Positions 50,955 to 60,732 of a stretch of DNA of 64,000 nt are shown here, piece after piece. The translations under genes were made by a program, and so were the position numbers. The stretch covers positions 124,001 to 188,000 of the forward strand of contig CAVOIC010000004.1 in NCBI GenBank assembly GCA_963695985.1, in the 5' to 3' direction. This DNA comes from DATBVX01 sp963695985. Lineage in GTDB: Bacteria > Pseudomonadota > Gammaproteobacteria > Steroidobacterales > Steroidobacteraceae. The notes beneath the pieces were generated by a model that had not been told where the DNA came from, ran no database searches, and worked only from the letters and a program-made list of their open reading frames with translations. The first letter of the stretch is position 1. Each line of letters begins with the position of its first letter.

Positions 50955-52223
50955 CTACTGCTCGCCAGCGGGGCGAAAGCGCAGGTGGAAGGCCGTGCCG
51001 CGGCCGACCGCACTCTCTACCGAGATCCTGGCGCCGTGCGATTCCGCGATCGTGCGCACGACCGCAAGACCGAGGCCGGTGCCGTTGTGTGCCGGCTTGG
51101 TGGTGTAGAACGGAAGGAAGATCTGCTTGAGCGTCTGCTCGTCCATGCCGCGACCATCGTCGCTGACCGAAAGGCGCACATAGCGTCCCGGCGCAAGCGC
51201 GTTGACGTCGTCCGCGTCCCGTGGCGCGACTCGCTCCTCGATCACTTCAATCGTGATGCTGCCGGTGCCGGGCTCGATGGCGTGCCAGGCATTGATGCAG
51301 AGATTCATCAAGACCTGCTGAATCTCGCGCGCATCGGCCAGAATTGCGGGCACCGGCTCCAGGCGCGTACGGATCGACACGCTACGCGGCAGCGCCGCCG
51401 ACAGCAGGTCGATCGATTCGCGCACGATCGCGCCCAGGTCGTGGCTTTGCGGCGGCTCGGTGCCGCGCCGGCCAAAACTGAGGACTTTCTGCACTAGGTC
51501 TCCCACCTGGCCTGCCGCACGCGCGATCTGGCTCAGGTGATTATTGGCGCGATGGTCCTGCGGCAGGGCGTGCTGAGCGAGTTCTACTGCACTGAGGATG
51601 GGCGCGAGCGCGTTTCTGATCTCGTGCGTGAGCTGGCAGGCCACGGTGCCAATGATCTCCAGGCGCTGCGCGTGCAGGACGTGATCTTCGAGCGGCGCAT
51701 TCGTGGCGATATCGTGGAATGACCAGATGCGGCTCTCGCGTGCGCCGCCTTCCTGGGTGAGCGGCGCAGTGCGACACTCGATCGCCCGACCGTTCGTGAG
51801 TCTCCAGGTCCATTTGGCAGAAGCTGCGGCATCGAGCCCAATTGCAGTGACCGTCTCGAGCACGGACTGCGGCTCATCGACCAGGCGCAGCACCGCGCTC
51901 CAGACATCGGCCTCGACGTTGAGGCGCGCCGCCGGGTCGACCTGCCACAGCTGGCGGAAGCGGTCGTTGGCGTGCGCTACGGTGCCGGCGTGGGAAATAA
52001 TCACGATGCCGTCACCGTTCTCGTTGCCATACCACTCGAGGAGCAGCTGGTCGAGGCAAGGATCGGCCGGGGCTGACTGTGAAGGGCCTTGCGCCACGCG
52101 CGCGGGGGGCAGGCGCGAAATGCCAGCAGCCGCATCGCCCGCACGTGACGGAGCAATCCGAGGTCGTGTGCGAGCCGCACCGAACGCTGAAGACCTGATC
52201 GTGCCGCGCCAGTCAGTCATCAT
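50955..52223 (-). CDS. PAS-domain sensor histidine kinase
   Basis: The product is 422 residues with no membrane helix, so cytoplasmic. A PAS domain spans about 58-170 (GIVIISHAGTVAHANDRFRQ). The HisKA region has H200 in QLTHEIRNALAPILSAVE, and the ATPase region has N-box NLCINAWHAIE, G1 DDGRGMD and G2 GTGLGLAVV. It lies downstream of an HK-regulator pair on the same strand, separated from it by 115 bases. No cognate regulator is immediately adjacent, so it may share the NarL-type regulator upstream. Confidence 0.93.
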   Translation of the reverse strand: MMTDWRGTIRSSAFGAARTRPRIAPSRAGDAAAGISRLPPARVAQGPSQSAPADPCLDQLLLEWYGNENGDGIVIISHAGTVAHANDRFRQLWQVDPAARLNVEADVWSAVLRLVDEPQSVLETVTAIGLDAAASAKWTWRLTNGRAIECRTAPLTQEGGARESRIWSFHDIATNAPLEDHVLHAQRLEIIGTVACQLTHEIRNALAPILSAVELAQHALPQDHRANNHLSQIARAAGQVGDLVQKVLSFGRRGTEPPQSHDLGAIVRESIDLLSAALPRSVSIRTRLEPVPAILADAREIQQVLMNLCINAWHAIEPGTGSITIEVIEERVAPRDADDVNALAPGRYVRLSVSDDGRGMDEQTLKQIFLPFYTTKPAHNGTGLGLAVVRTIAESHGARISVESAVGRGTAFHLRFRPAGEQ

Positions 52224-52338
52224 GACACCGGGGGAATTCCTAATGGCGCGCGGACACTAACTGCACCGCCGCGATCAGCGAATACCTACAGTTCCGTATC
52301 CGCGGGGAGAAAACTACGTATACGGGCCCGGGTGGCCC

Positions 52339-52990
52339 TCAGGCGTCGACGATGTGGTTGCGAACGGCGTAGCGGACCATCTCGGCGAGAGAGCTGAAGT
52401 GCATCTTGCGCATTATGTTGTTGCGATGCGTTTCGGCAGTCTTGACCGTGATGCCGAGCCGGCGCGCCACCTCCTTGTTGCTCTTACCTTCCGCCAGCAA
52501 CTGCACGATCTCCCGTTCCCGGGGGGAGAGGATTCCGGAGGCGGCCGGTACTGCGGCGGCGCCGGCCGCGAGATACCCCTTGAGCACAAGGCGCGCCACC
52601 TTTGAAGTGAAATACGGCTTGCCGTCGAGCAGCGACTCGATCGCCGCCACGAGCTCGTGACCCGCATCCGACTTCAACAGATAGCCCGAGTGCACCGGCG
52701 TCGAGCACCTCGCGCACCACCTGTTCCGACTCGTGCGCCGTGAGAATCAGCACGCGGGTGCTGCCGGCTTGCGCGACGATGCGGCGCGTCGCCTCGAGAC
52801 CGTTCTGTTCCGGCATCGCAAGGTCCAGTACCGCGACGTCCGGCCGGTGGCGCAGGGCGAGCTCGAGCGCGGATCTGCCGTCGGCCGCTTCGGCCACGAC
52901 GCGCCAGCCCGGAACTTCCGTGACCACGGCACAGAGCCCGCGTCGCACCAGCTCGTGATCGTCCGCGATGAGGATGTCGGCTTTCTTCAC
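52339..52990 (-). pseudogene. NarL/FixJ-type response regulator, frameshifted
   Basis: A receiver domain (KKADILIADDHELVRRG, phospho-Asp D56 in AVLDLAMPEQNG) reads to VLDAGALG, then goes out of frame. The rest, GYLLKSDAGHELVAAIESLL through the LuxR HTH (LSPREREIVQLLAEGKSNKE), reads in the next frame to the stop at 52339. Deleting one base of the CCC at 52685-52687 restores an uninterrupted 216-residue protein of normal family length. ATG 52990 overlaps the upstream kinase stop (ATGA). As written, the regulator would lose DNA binding, so this is either a lesion or a base-call error. Confidence 0.88.
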
Positions 52991-54654
52991 GCCGGCGCCT
53001 GCGTCGTGATCGGCACCGAAGCGATGATGGAAGTGCCGTCGGGCGTCGACTCAACCGTCAGACTTCCCCCAAGCTGGCGCAGCCGCTCGCGCATGCCGAC
53101 CAGTCCGACGCCGGTTGCCTGCGTCGCCGTGGAGCCTGCCGTAAAGCCGGCCGGAATTATTCCGCGTCCGAAGTCGGTGACTTCGATGATTGCGTGCCCG
53201 GGCTCGATCTTCAGGCGCACGCGCGCGGACTTGCTGCCGGAGTGCTTCTGGACGTTCGATAACGCTTCCTGCGTCACGCGAAACAGCGACAGCTCCTGGT
53301 CAGGCTGCAGACGTGGACCCGCGGCCGGCAACTCCAGCTCCACTGGTATCTTGCTGCGCGCCGTGAAGCCGTCCACCAGCCAGCGCAGAGCCGTCGGCAG
53401 CCCCAGCTCATCCAGCAATGGCGGATGCAGCAGGTAGGCTGCAGTACGGATTTCCTGCGAGCACTGCCGGGCGAGCTGCGCACATTCGGTGAGCAGCTGG
53501 CGCACCTTGGGCTCTACTGGGCTGGCGGTGAGCGCGCGATCGAGGGTCATCTCGAGCGCCGCCAGGACCTGGCCAGTCGAGTCGTGCAGCTCGCGTCCGA
53601 CGCGCCGTCGCTCCTCGTCCTGCAACTGCATCAGCTTGCCAGCGAGGATGCGGATGTCTTGCGCGGCTCGCGCGCTTTCCGCGCTCGAGAACGCGTTTCC
53701 CACCTGGTCGGCCAGGCCGCCGGCAAAAGCGATCTCGTCCGGCTCCCACGAACGGCCACGCCCATGCTGCTCCAGGCAAGTGACGCCGATCAGCTCTCCG
53801 GCCAGCCGGATCGGTGCATCGAGCAGTGCCCCAACGCCCCACGGCAGTAGGTAGTCTTCGCGCAGCGAGGCGGTGCGCGGGTCGGTGTGCGTGTTGGACA
53901 CGGCGACGGATCGATCGGAGGTCAGCGCTGCGAAGTATTCGGGGTGATGCGCCGCCGTCAGCGCGATGTCGTAGCGATGAGTCTGCGTGTCGGCGTCAAA
54001 CCGATCGAGGCAACGCAACGTGGTGCGGTCCTCATCGAAGAGCCATACGCTCGCGCTGTCGACGCCGAGCGTGTGTGCGCCGCTTTCCGTGATCAGGCGC
54101 AGACCGGCAATGAAATCACCCGAGGCGAGCAGCGGGTCGGTCGCAAGACGCAACAGCAACGCCGATTGTCGCTGCAGGCGCGCCGTCAACGCACGCTCAC
54201 GTTCGGCGCGATCGCGGCGTGCCGTGATGTCCTGCATCAGTGTCTGCACGGCAGGCCGGCCGCCGAAGTCCACACGTACGCCAGTGACTTCCACCCACAC
54301 CGGTGTCCCGTCCTTGCGAATGATCTGGATCTCGATCGGTGGTGCAGGTTCACCACTCTGCATGATGCGGCGGCTGCGTTCCTCCAGCAGGCGTACGCTG
54401 TCGGGGTGAGCAAGCGACATAACTGAGCGGTCGCCCCCTTCCTCGATTGACCGGTAGCCGGAGAGCTGCAGCGCCGCCGGATTCGCGAACAGGCAGCGCG
54501 TGCCGTCGTGCACGAAGATGGCCTGTGGCAGCGCATTCACCAGGGCGCGATAACGCTGCTCGCTCTCGCGCAGCGCCGCGTCGACGCCCAGTTCGCCTGG
54601 GGAGGGCGATCGTGGTGCATCCATTTGTTGGGGATCCAGCCCGTTCGTTGCCAT
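52987..54654 (-). CDS. PAS-GAF sensor histidine kinase of the NarX/NreB (HisKA_3) class
   Basis: The product is 555 residues: PAS about 29-150 (RYRALVNALPQAIFVHDGTR), GAF about 165-325, then a HisKA_3 dimerisation domain with H357 in GRELHDSTGQVLAALEMTLD and an HATPase domain (LSNVQKHSGSKSA, VTDFGRGI, GVGLVGMRERL). HisKA_3 kinases pair with NarL-type regulators, and one is coupled just downstream by ATGA. ATG 54654 is chosen over 54681 by context. There is no membrane segment, so it senses a cytoplasmic signal. Confidence 0.93.
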   Translation of the reverse strand: MATNGLDPQQMDAPRSPSPGELGVDAALRESEQRYRALVNALPQAIFVHDGTRCLFANPAALQLSGYRSIEEGGDRSVMSLAHPDSVRLLEERSRRIMQSGEPAPPIEIQIIRKDGTPVWVEVTGVRVDFGGRPAVQTLMQDITARRDRAERERALTARLQRQSALLLRLATDPLLASGDFIAGLRLITESGAHTLGVDSASVWLFDEDRTTLRCLDRFDADTQTHRYDIALTAAHHPEYFAALTSDRSVAVSNTHTDPRTASLREDYLLPWGVGALLDAPIRLAGELIGVTCLEQHGRGRSWEPDEIAFAGGLADQVGNAFSSAESARAAQDIRILAGKLMQLQDEERRRVGRELHDSTGQVLAALEMTLDRALTASPVEPKVRQLLTECAQLARQCSQEIRTAAYLLHPPLLDELGLPTALRWLVDGFTARSKIPVELELPAAGPRLQPDQELSLFRVTQEALSNVQKHSGSKSARVRLKIEPGHAIIEVTDFGRGIIPAGFTAGSTATQATGVGLVGMRERLRQLGGSLTVESTPDGTSIIASVPITTQAPA

Positions 54655-54699
54655 TGTTCGTCGGCCCGGTGGCAAAGTCACGAAATACTGGACTGCTCT

Positions 54700-56379
54700 T
54701 TATAGACCCGCAGCGGTCAGCTCGTCGGCGGTTACGAAGCGTGGCGCGATGTCGACTGGTACGTCGCTCAGGCGGTCGAGGAGGCGCTTCACCTCCGGCC
54801 GGATCACGACCATGTGATCGAGCAGCTCCTTGGCACGTGCGTAATCGCCGGTCGCCTGGATCGTCATGATCTCGCGGGTGAGGGTGGTTACCGCATCGCG
54901 CGCCTTGGTGAAGTCGAGTCGGAAGGTACTATCGGGCTGCACCACGATGGCACCCTGGTCGAGGAGATGGTTGACCTGCAGCGCCATCCCCTTGCCGTGC
55001 GAATCGGCGAGACCGAAGCGCAGTGTGCGAAAGGTTGAGGCCAGGAACGTGGTGTAGAAAGCGCGCTCCTGCACTTTCGGAACTACGCCCTTGTCCGCGA
55101 GGTACTGCAGCGCCCACAGGCCCGAGATGTCGGCCTTTGCCTCCTCGAGCGTACCGTTGAGCTCCTTGAGTTCCTGGCGCACGGTGGTCGCGCGGCCGGC
55201 GACTGTGATCGTCTGCGGTCCGAGACCGTGCATCAGCTCGTGCATGAGAATGTGGGTGAAGAACGGCTCGAACCCGACCAGCAGCTGATCCTCCCGGGCG
55301 AGCACGCGCTGCGAGATCGGCAGCAGCACCTTGTCGAACTTCGCGTGCTGGAAGTTCTTGAGCATGACGCGCTTGGAACCCTTGAGCGCCACGACCCGTT
55401 CATCGTTGGGCAGGTTGTAGGCCGCGGTCGTGACACCGTGGTTGCCATCGCCCGAGCAGAACACGGCGTCGGCCACGCGAATGGGCGAGTAGCCGCCCAG
55501 CTTCGGCTTGCGGAACTGCGGGTCGATCGGCAGATGGTCTTCCAGTTCCTGCAGCTCGCGGCTGAAGCGCCCGAGCTTCGCGGTTCCTTCCGTATCGGTC
55601 ACCAGGATGAAGGCCTCGAACGCCGCTTTGTAATTGAACCACTCATCTTCATACACCTCGTACGGCCCGATCGTGGGCTCGATCGAGGCATCGAGCTCCA
55701 TCCACGCTATGTCACTGTCGTAGTAATCGTTGCTGAGGAAAGCGCGCGCGCGCTTTTGCAGGAACGCCTTCAGTGTCGGTTGCGTGGTGGCGGCCGCCGC
55801 CTCGCGTAGCAGGCGTGCGGCTTCGGTGAGCTCGCCCTGGTACTCGACGCTGTACGGCACCGCGGTCAAGGCACCGGACGGCAGGCGGCGAATCGTGGTG
55901 AAGAAGCCGCGCGCCGTATCGCGCTCCTTCTCCGGCAGTGAGTCCATCCACGCCTGCACCTCGGCGCGAGTGGCATCGGGCGGATAGAAATTGCCGCCGG
56001 CCGGCTTGGGACCAACGCCCGGCAGGAAGGGACGATTGTCATCGAGCGCAGACCACGGTCCCTTGTTGATCATGAAGTAGCGCAGGCGCGACGCACCCAG
56101 AGGCGAGGCGTCCTGCAGAAGCAACAGCAGCGTGCTCGTGCCGATCGGCGAGATCTGGCGCATGAAGAGCGGATCGAAGAGACGCGCTGCCTCGATCATC
56201 CGGCGCAGCGCGAGTCGCTCGTTCTGCGGCAGCTGCGAAATATCGACGCGGACATCCACCGGGACGAAGCGCGCGGCCATTGCATCGAGCTGCGCCGCGC
56301 CCGGGGCGGGCGGCTGCGTCTCAGCGGAGAGCACGACGCTGCTCGACAGGACGCACAGGAAGAACAGAAGCGTGCGCAT
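54700..56379 (-). CDS. Exported M49-like zinc peptidase
   Basis: The product is 559 residues with a signal peptide (TLLFFLCVLSSSVVLSA); ATG 56379 has GAGGAG upstream. The zinc site is HELMH (H380, E381, H384) followed by GLGP, and a downstream Glu in LEEAKADISGLW (E412/E413). The EExxAD pattern and overall layout fit dipeptidyl-peptidase III (M49) relatives, but classic M49 has HExxGH, so this is the shorter HExxH variant. It is probably a periplasmic metallopeptidase. It is divergent from a TonB-dependent receptor, which may import its peptide substrates or products (inference). Confidence 0.83.
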   Translation of the reverse strand: MRTLLFFLCVLSSSVVLSAETQPPAPGAAQLDAMAARFVPVDVRVDISQLPQNERLALRRMIEAARLFDPLFMRQISPIGTSTLLLLLQDASPLGASRLRYFMINKGPWSALDDNRPFLPGVGPKPAGGNFYPPDATRAEVQAWMDSLPEKERDTARGFFTTIRRLPSGALTAVPYSVEYQGELTEAARLLREAAAATTQPTLKAFLQKRARAFLSNDYYDSDIAWMELDASIEPTIGPYEVYEDEWFNYKAAFEAFILVTDTEGTAKLGRFSRELQELEDHLPIDPQFRKPKLGGYSPIRVADAVFCSGDGNHGVTTAAYNLPNDERVVALKGSKRVMLKNFQHAKFDKVLLPISQRVLAREDQLLVGFEPFFTHILMHELMHGLGPQTITVAGRATTVRQELKELNGTLEEAKADISGLWALQYLADKGVVPKVQERAFYTTFLASTFRTLRFGLADSHGKGMALQVNHLLDQGAIVVQPDSTFRLDFTKARDAVTTLTREIMTIQATGDYARAKELLDHMVVIRPEVKRLLDRLSDVPVDIAPRFVTADELTAAGL

Positions 56380-56578
56380 CGACGAGTCTCCTCGCGTGCA
56401 GCGCAAATTCGGCTGCATGAATTTCGGCAATTAATGCCACAGAGAAAGCCTACCAATGCCCTTTTGCGCGCAATGCCTGTCGCTAGCATGCAGCAAAGGC
56501 ATCAGTACCCGTCGGGTGCGCACGTCGCGGCTCACCCGATCGCCTTGAACATTGAATCGCGATCTTGAGGAGGACTCA

Positions 56579-59500
56579 ATGATCACTCGTAACAACCAGG
56601 TTGCCCGCGCCGTCCGTTACGCGCTGTTCGCCAGCGCCGCCACGACTGCGGGCGCCAGTGTACCTGCGTTCGCGCAGGATCAGCAGGAAGCCGCACCGGC
56701 AGCCGAGATCGGAACGGTCGTCGTCACGGGTTCCCGCATTCCACAACCGAACCTGACCAGCATCAGCCCTGTTACCGCGGTCGGCAGTGAAGAGATGAAG
56801 CTCGAAGGCGTCACCCGCGTCGAGGATCTGATCAACAACCTGCCGCAGGCGTTCGCCGACTTCGGCGGCAACATTTCCAACGGCGCCACCGGTGCCGCGA
56901 CCGTGAACCTGCGCAATCTCGGCTCGCAGCGCACCTTGGTGCTGGTGAACAGCCGCCGCCTGATGCCGGGCGATCCGACGCAGAACGGTGCCGCTTCACC
57001 GGATCTGAACCAGATTCCCGGAGCGCTGATCGAGCGAGTCGAAGTGCTCACCGGCGGTGCCTCGGCGGTGTATGGCGCCGATGCGGTTGCGGGCGTGGTC
57101 AACTTCATCATGAACGACCACTTCGAGGGCATGCGCCTGGATGCCCAATACTCACTCTTCCAGCACAACAACAGTAGCTCCGTGAACGACGTAGTCGCGG
57201 CGCGTGGATTCGAGACGCCGGACAGCAACGTGACCGACGGCTACTCGAAGGACTTCACGTTCATGATGGGGATGAACAGCGCCGACGGACGCGGCAACGC
57301 GACCGTGTACCTCGGCTATCGGACGCTGTCGAAGATCCTGCAGGCGAACCGCGACTTCAGCGCGTGTACGCTGGGCTCGGGCGATGAGTTCACCTGCAGC
57401 GGTTCCTCGACCTCGGCCACTGGCCGCTTCATTCCGGTGGACCAGGATCCAGGGGCATCGGGTGCTCCCGCTAATGCCGGGGTCACGATCGACGCGGCCA
57501 ACAACGCCACTCCGTGGAGCGGCGCGCTCTACGGGTACAACTTCGGACCGTTGAACTATTACCAGCGGCCGGATGATCGCTACACCGCGGGCCTGTTTGC
57601 TCACTACGACATGAATGATCACGCCACCGCCTACACCGAGTTCATGTTCATGAACGACAAGACGGTGTCGCAGGTAGCCCCGAGTGGCGCGTTCCTTGGC
57701 AGCGGCAATGGTCAGCCGCCGTTCTTCGGGAACTACGTGGTGAATTGCGATAACCCGTTCCTGTCAACCTCCATGGTGGATGCACTCTGCAATGACCCGG
57801 ATGTCAACCGTGCACCTGGCCAGACCGATGTGCTGGTCGGCATCGGCCGTCGCAACGTCGAAGGTGGAGGGCGCCAGGACGATCTAGAACACACGTCCTA
57901 TCGCGGCGTAGTAGGCGTCCGCGGCACCTTCGCCGAAGCGTGGAACTACGACGCCTACGGTCTGTATGGCACCACGGTCTACCAGGAGAACTTCCTCAAC
58001 GATTTCTCGCTCAAGCGCGTCAGCAATGCGCTCGTGGTGGTGAACGATCCCACGACCGGCCAGCCGGTGTGTCGCGTCAACGTCGATGCGGATGTCGGCA
58101 ACGACGATTCGAAGTGCGTGCCCTGGAATATCTTCCAGCAGGGCGGCGTAACCCAGGCGGCGATCAACTATGTCTCCGTGCCTGGCTTCAAACAAGGCCA
58201 GACCGTCGAGGAGGTCGTGAGCGGATCGATTACCGGAGACCTCGGGCACTACGGCATAAAGCTGCCAACGGCGAGCGACGGCTTGGGCGTTGCGTTCGGT
58301 GCCGAGTATCGGCGCGAGGAGTCGGAGCTCAAGACGGACCAGGCGTACCAGACCGGCGATCTGCTCGGTCAGGGTGCTGCGGAGCTCAATACCATCGGTG
58401 CGTACGACGTCAGAGAGCTCTTCATGGAAGCGCGTCTGCCGATCGCACAGGACAAGACCGCCGCACAGGACCTGTCGTTTGAGGCCGGCTATCGCTACTC
58501 CGATTACAGCCTCGGATTCAACACGGATACCTACAAGTTCGGGCTGAACTGGGCGCCGGTTGAGGACGTGCGCTTCCGCGGCAGTTATCAGCGGGCGGTG
58601 CGCGCGCCGAATGTCCAGGAGTTGTTTCTGCAGGAACGCGTGCAGCTCGACGGCAACAGCGATCCGTGCGCGGGCGGCTTCGATCCGATGAATCCGGGTG
58701 TTGTCACGGGCGGTGCCACGGCGGCCGAGTGCGCCAATTCAGGTGTCACCGCAGCTCAGTATGGCACCATCCTCGAAAACCCGGCGGCGCAGTACAACGG
58801 TCTCGTCGGCGGCAATCCGGATCTCAACCCGGAGAAGTCCGATACCTATTCGTACGGCTTCGTACTCACGCCGCGTTTCCTGCCGCACTTCAGCTGGTCG
58901 GCGGACTACTACGACATCAAGGTCGACGATCTGATCGGCAGCATCGGGGCGGACGTCATTCTCAATAACTGCCTCAACACCGGCTCTTCGGACTTCTGCG
59001 GCCTGGTGCATCGCTCCCCGGGATCGGGTTCGATATGGCTCGGGACTTCGGGCTTCATCGACGATCCGATCATCAACACGGGATCGCTGCAGATCAAAGG
59101 CATCGACACGGAGGTCAACTACAACTTCGACATGGGCGGCAGTGCCGGACGCCTCGCGTTCCAGCTGGTCGGTACCTACGTCGACGAGTCGCTGGTCCAG
59201 CCGCTGACCGGATCCGCCAAGTACGACTGCAAGGGCCTGTATGGCGTGTCGTGCGGTGTGCCGACGCCAGAATGGCGCCACAAGTTCCGGGCCACGTGGT
59301 CAACGCCATGGAACCTGGACCTGTCGTTGAGCTGGCGCTACATCGACAGCGTTGCGCTGGACACGACGAGCTCCAATCCGCAGCTGACCGGCGACGTGCC
59401 GGCGACCGATGCCAAGCTCAAGGCGATGAACTATCTGGACCTGGCGGGCTCCTACACCTTCCACCAGAACATCACGCTGCGAGTCGGCATTAACAATCTC

Positions 59501-59629
59501 ACGGATGAAGATCCACCGGTGCTCGGGCAATCCAGCTGCCCCAGCGTGTTCTGCAACGGCAACACCTTCGCGCAGCTCTACGATACGCTCGGTCGCTACG
59601 GGTTCATCAACCTGACGGCCGACTTCTAG
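56579..59629 (+). CDS. TonB-dependent outer-membrane receptor
   Basis: The product is 1016 residues, ATG 56579 with GAGGAGG upstream, and a signal peptide (ALFASAATTAGASVPAFAQ). The plug domain contains GTVVVTGSRIPQPNLTS and VEVLTGGASAVYGADAVAGV, and a 22-stranded barrel ends YGFINLTADF. Long Ser/Asn/Gly-rich loops suggest an organic (peptide or sugar) substrate rather than a siderophore, as in the Oar/SusC-like receptors abundant in this kind of bacterium. It is followed by an intrinsic terminator and is divergent from the M49-like peptidase. Confidence 0.95.
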   Translation: MITRNNQVARAVRYALFASAATTAGASVPAFAQDQQEAAPAAEIGTVVVTGSRIPQPNLTSISPVTAVGSEEMKLEGVTRVEDLINNLPQAFADFGGNISNGATGAATVNLRNLGSQRTLVLVNSRRLMPGDPTQNGAASPDLNQIPGALIERVEVLTGGASAVYGADAVAGVVNFIMNDHFEGMRLDAQYSLFQHNNSSSVNDVVAARGFETPDSNVTDGYSKDFTFMMGMNSADGRGNATVYLGYRTLSKILQANRDFSACTLGSGDEFTCSGSSTSATGRFIPVDQDPGASGAPANAGVTIDAANNATPWSGALYGYNFGPLNYYQRPDDRYTAGLFAHYDMNDHATAYTEFMFMNDKTVSQVAPSGAFLGSGNGQPPFFGNYVVNCDNPFLSTSMVDALCNDPDVNRAPGQTDVLVGIGRRNVEGGGRQDDLEHTSYRGVVGVRGTFAEAWNYDAYGLYGTTVYQENFLNDFSLKRVSNALVVVNDPTTGQPVCRVNVDADVGNDDSKCVPWNIFQQGGVTQAAINYVSVPGFKQGQTVEEVVSGSITGDLGHYGIKLPTASDGLGVAFGAEYRREESELKTDQAYQTGDLLGQGAAELNTIGAYDVRELFMEARLPIAQDKTAAQDLSFEAGYRYSDYSLGFNTDTYKFGLNWAPVEDVRFRGSYQRAVRAPNVQELFLQERVQLDGNSDPCAGGFDPMNPGVVTGGATAAECANSGVTAAQYGTILENPAAQYNGLVGGNPDLNPEKSDTYSYGFVLTPRFLPHFSWSADYYDIKVDDLIGSIGADVILNNCLNTGSSDFCGLVHRSPGSGSIWLGTSGFIDDPIINTGSLQIKGIDTEVNYNFDMGGSAGRLAFQLVGTYVDESLVQPLTGSAKYDCKGLYGVSCGVPTPEWRHKFRATWSTPWNLDLSLSWRYIDSVALDTTSSNPQLTGDVPATDAKLKAMNYLDLAGSYTFHQNITLRVGINNLTDEDPPVLGQSSCPSVFCNGNTFAQLYDTLGRYGFINLTADF

Positions 59630-59652
59630 ACCAACGCTCAGGCGTTCATCTG

Positions 59653-59682
59653 GCGGCGGGCTTCGGCCCGCCGCTTTTTTTT
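59653..59682 (+). terminator. Rho-independent terminator after the TonB receptor
   Basis: A perfect 9-bp GC stem (GCGGCGGGC with its complement) closes on a TTCG tetraloop and is followed by eight T residues (59675-59682). Confidence 0.95.
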
Positions 59683-59818
59683 GAGGCGGACTACCACCCT
59701 GTGGCGAAGGTGCGGGTGCGATATCTGACCCGAACGGCACAGATACCGATGGAGCATGGATGTTGCGAGCGCATAGAAGATCCCAAGATGGCGACCCTAG
59801 AGACAAAGTGCACTTCTG

Positions 59819-60127
59819 GTGTTTAGCGTCACAGCTGCGTTTTGCCAGCTGGCTCGCGGTGCCGAGTTGGTTCCGTACAACCCACCCATCAAGCAAGTTG
59901 TCCAGCCCGCGCAGTCGGCCGCCCAGACACCCGTGAAGTTGCCTGATGACATCTATCAGCGATTCGCCAGCGAAGTCGTCACCCTGAAGCCTGACGAACG
60001 CAGCCAGCTCACCCAATCGTTCGAGCAGCAGCGCGACGCCGCTCATCGGGAGGGAGATTCTGCGCGCGAGCTCCACTATCTGCGTCTCCTCGATATCCTG
60101 CGAAGAGCACGAGGCACGCAGCCATGA
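59819..60127 (+). CDS. Small hypothetical exported protein
   Basis: This is a possible 102-residue protein from GTG 59819. The N-terminus (FSVTAAFCQLARGAEL) is only weakly signal-like and no good ribosome site precedes it, so the true start is uncertain. The rest is charged and helical (DDIYQRFASEVVTLKPDERS, AHREGDSARELHYLRLLDIL). It overlaps the next membrane-protein gene by ATGA, which supports it being real. No family was recognised. Confidence 0.5.
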   Translation: MFSVTAAFCQLARGAELVPYNPPIKQVVQPAQSAAQTPVKLPDDIYQRFASEVVTLKPDERSQLTQSFEQQRDAAHREGDSARELHYLRLLDILRRARGTQP

Positions 60128-60645
60128 CGACGTCTCAGTGCTTCGTGATCGCCATCCTGCTGCTCATTTTCAGCGAAACCACGCTGGCGCAAGAGTCGCC
60201 TGATCGAGTGCGCCAATTCGCTCGTGAGTATTCGTTTGACCAGTCAGTGCGAATGGCTGGATTGCCTGATTCGACCGAAGCCAGCATGACCGAGGCGGAG
60301 CTAAAGCGTTACCACGACTTTCTCATGGCGCAGCAGCGCAACAAGGTCATTTTCTCGATCTTGCTCGGCATCACGGCACTCATCGCCCACGTCGTTGTGC
60401 TGCGCTCCTTTCCGCACACCGAGCGAAGCGCGAACCATATCGTGAGCGCCACAGGGCTCATCTATATCGTCTTTGGAACCATCATCTTGGTGGTGATAGC
60501 CAACACCGATCAGCAGCTCACTGCATCGATGGGCATCCTGGGCGCGGTCGCGGGGTATCTATTCGGGAGGTCTCAGCGCGACCAACGCGAACAGGAAGAG
60601 ACGAATGGCCAGTCACCGACGCGCCAGGGCACTTCGCAGATCTAG
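60124..60645 (+). CDS. Small hypothetical membrane protein
   Basis: The product is 173 residues with a signal peptide (FVIAILLLIFSETTLAQ), an exposed helical part and three further hydrophobic segments: about 75-95 (VIFSILLGITALIAHVVVL), 108-127 (HIVSATGLIYIVFGTIILVV) and 135-150. The tail is hydrophilic. It is coupled to the preceding small gene. Base composition is slightly less GC-rich than nearby genes, perhaps reflecting transfer. No function can be assigned. Confidence 0.65.
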   Translation: MTTSQCFVIAILLLIFSETTLAQESPDRVRQFAREYSFDQSVRMAGLPDSTEASMTEAELKRYHDFLMAQQRNKVIFSILLGITALIAHVVVLRSFPHTERSANHIVSATGLIYIVFGTIILVVIANTDQQLTASMGILGAVAGYLFGRSQRDQREQEETNGQSPTRQGTSQI

Positions 60646-60732
60646 GGCCATGAGCTGAAGATCCCCTCAGGCCGGCGTCACTGAGTGGGTTGCGAGCCTA
60701 AGCGCCGCCCGGAACACGCGGGCGGCTGTGAT

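Noticed and set aside
60704..60726. Terminator between convergent genes (GCCGCCCG/CGGGCGGC)
   Set aside because: The 8-bp stem is perfect but no T-tract follows on either strand, so it is not listed as a terminator.
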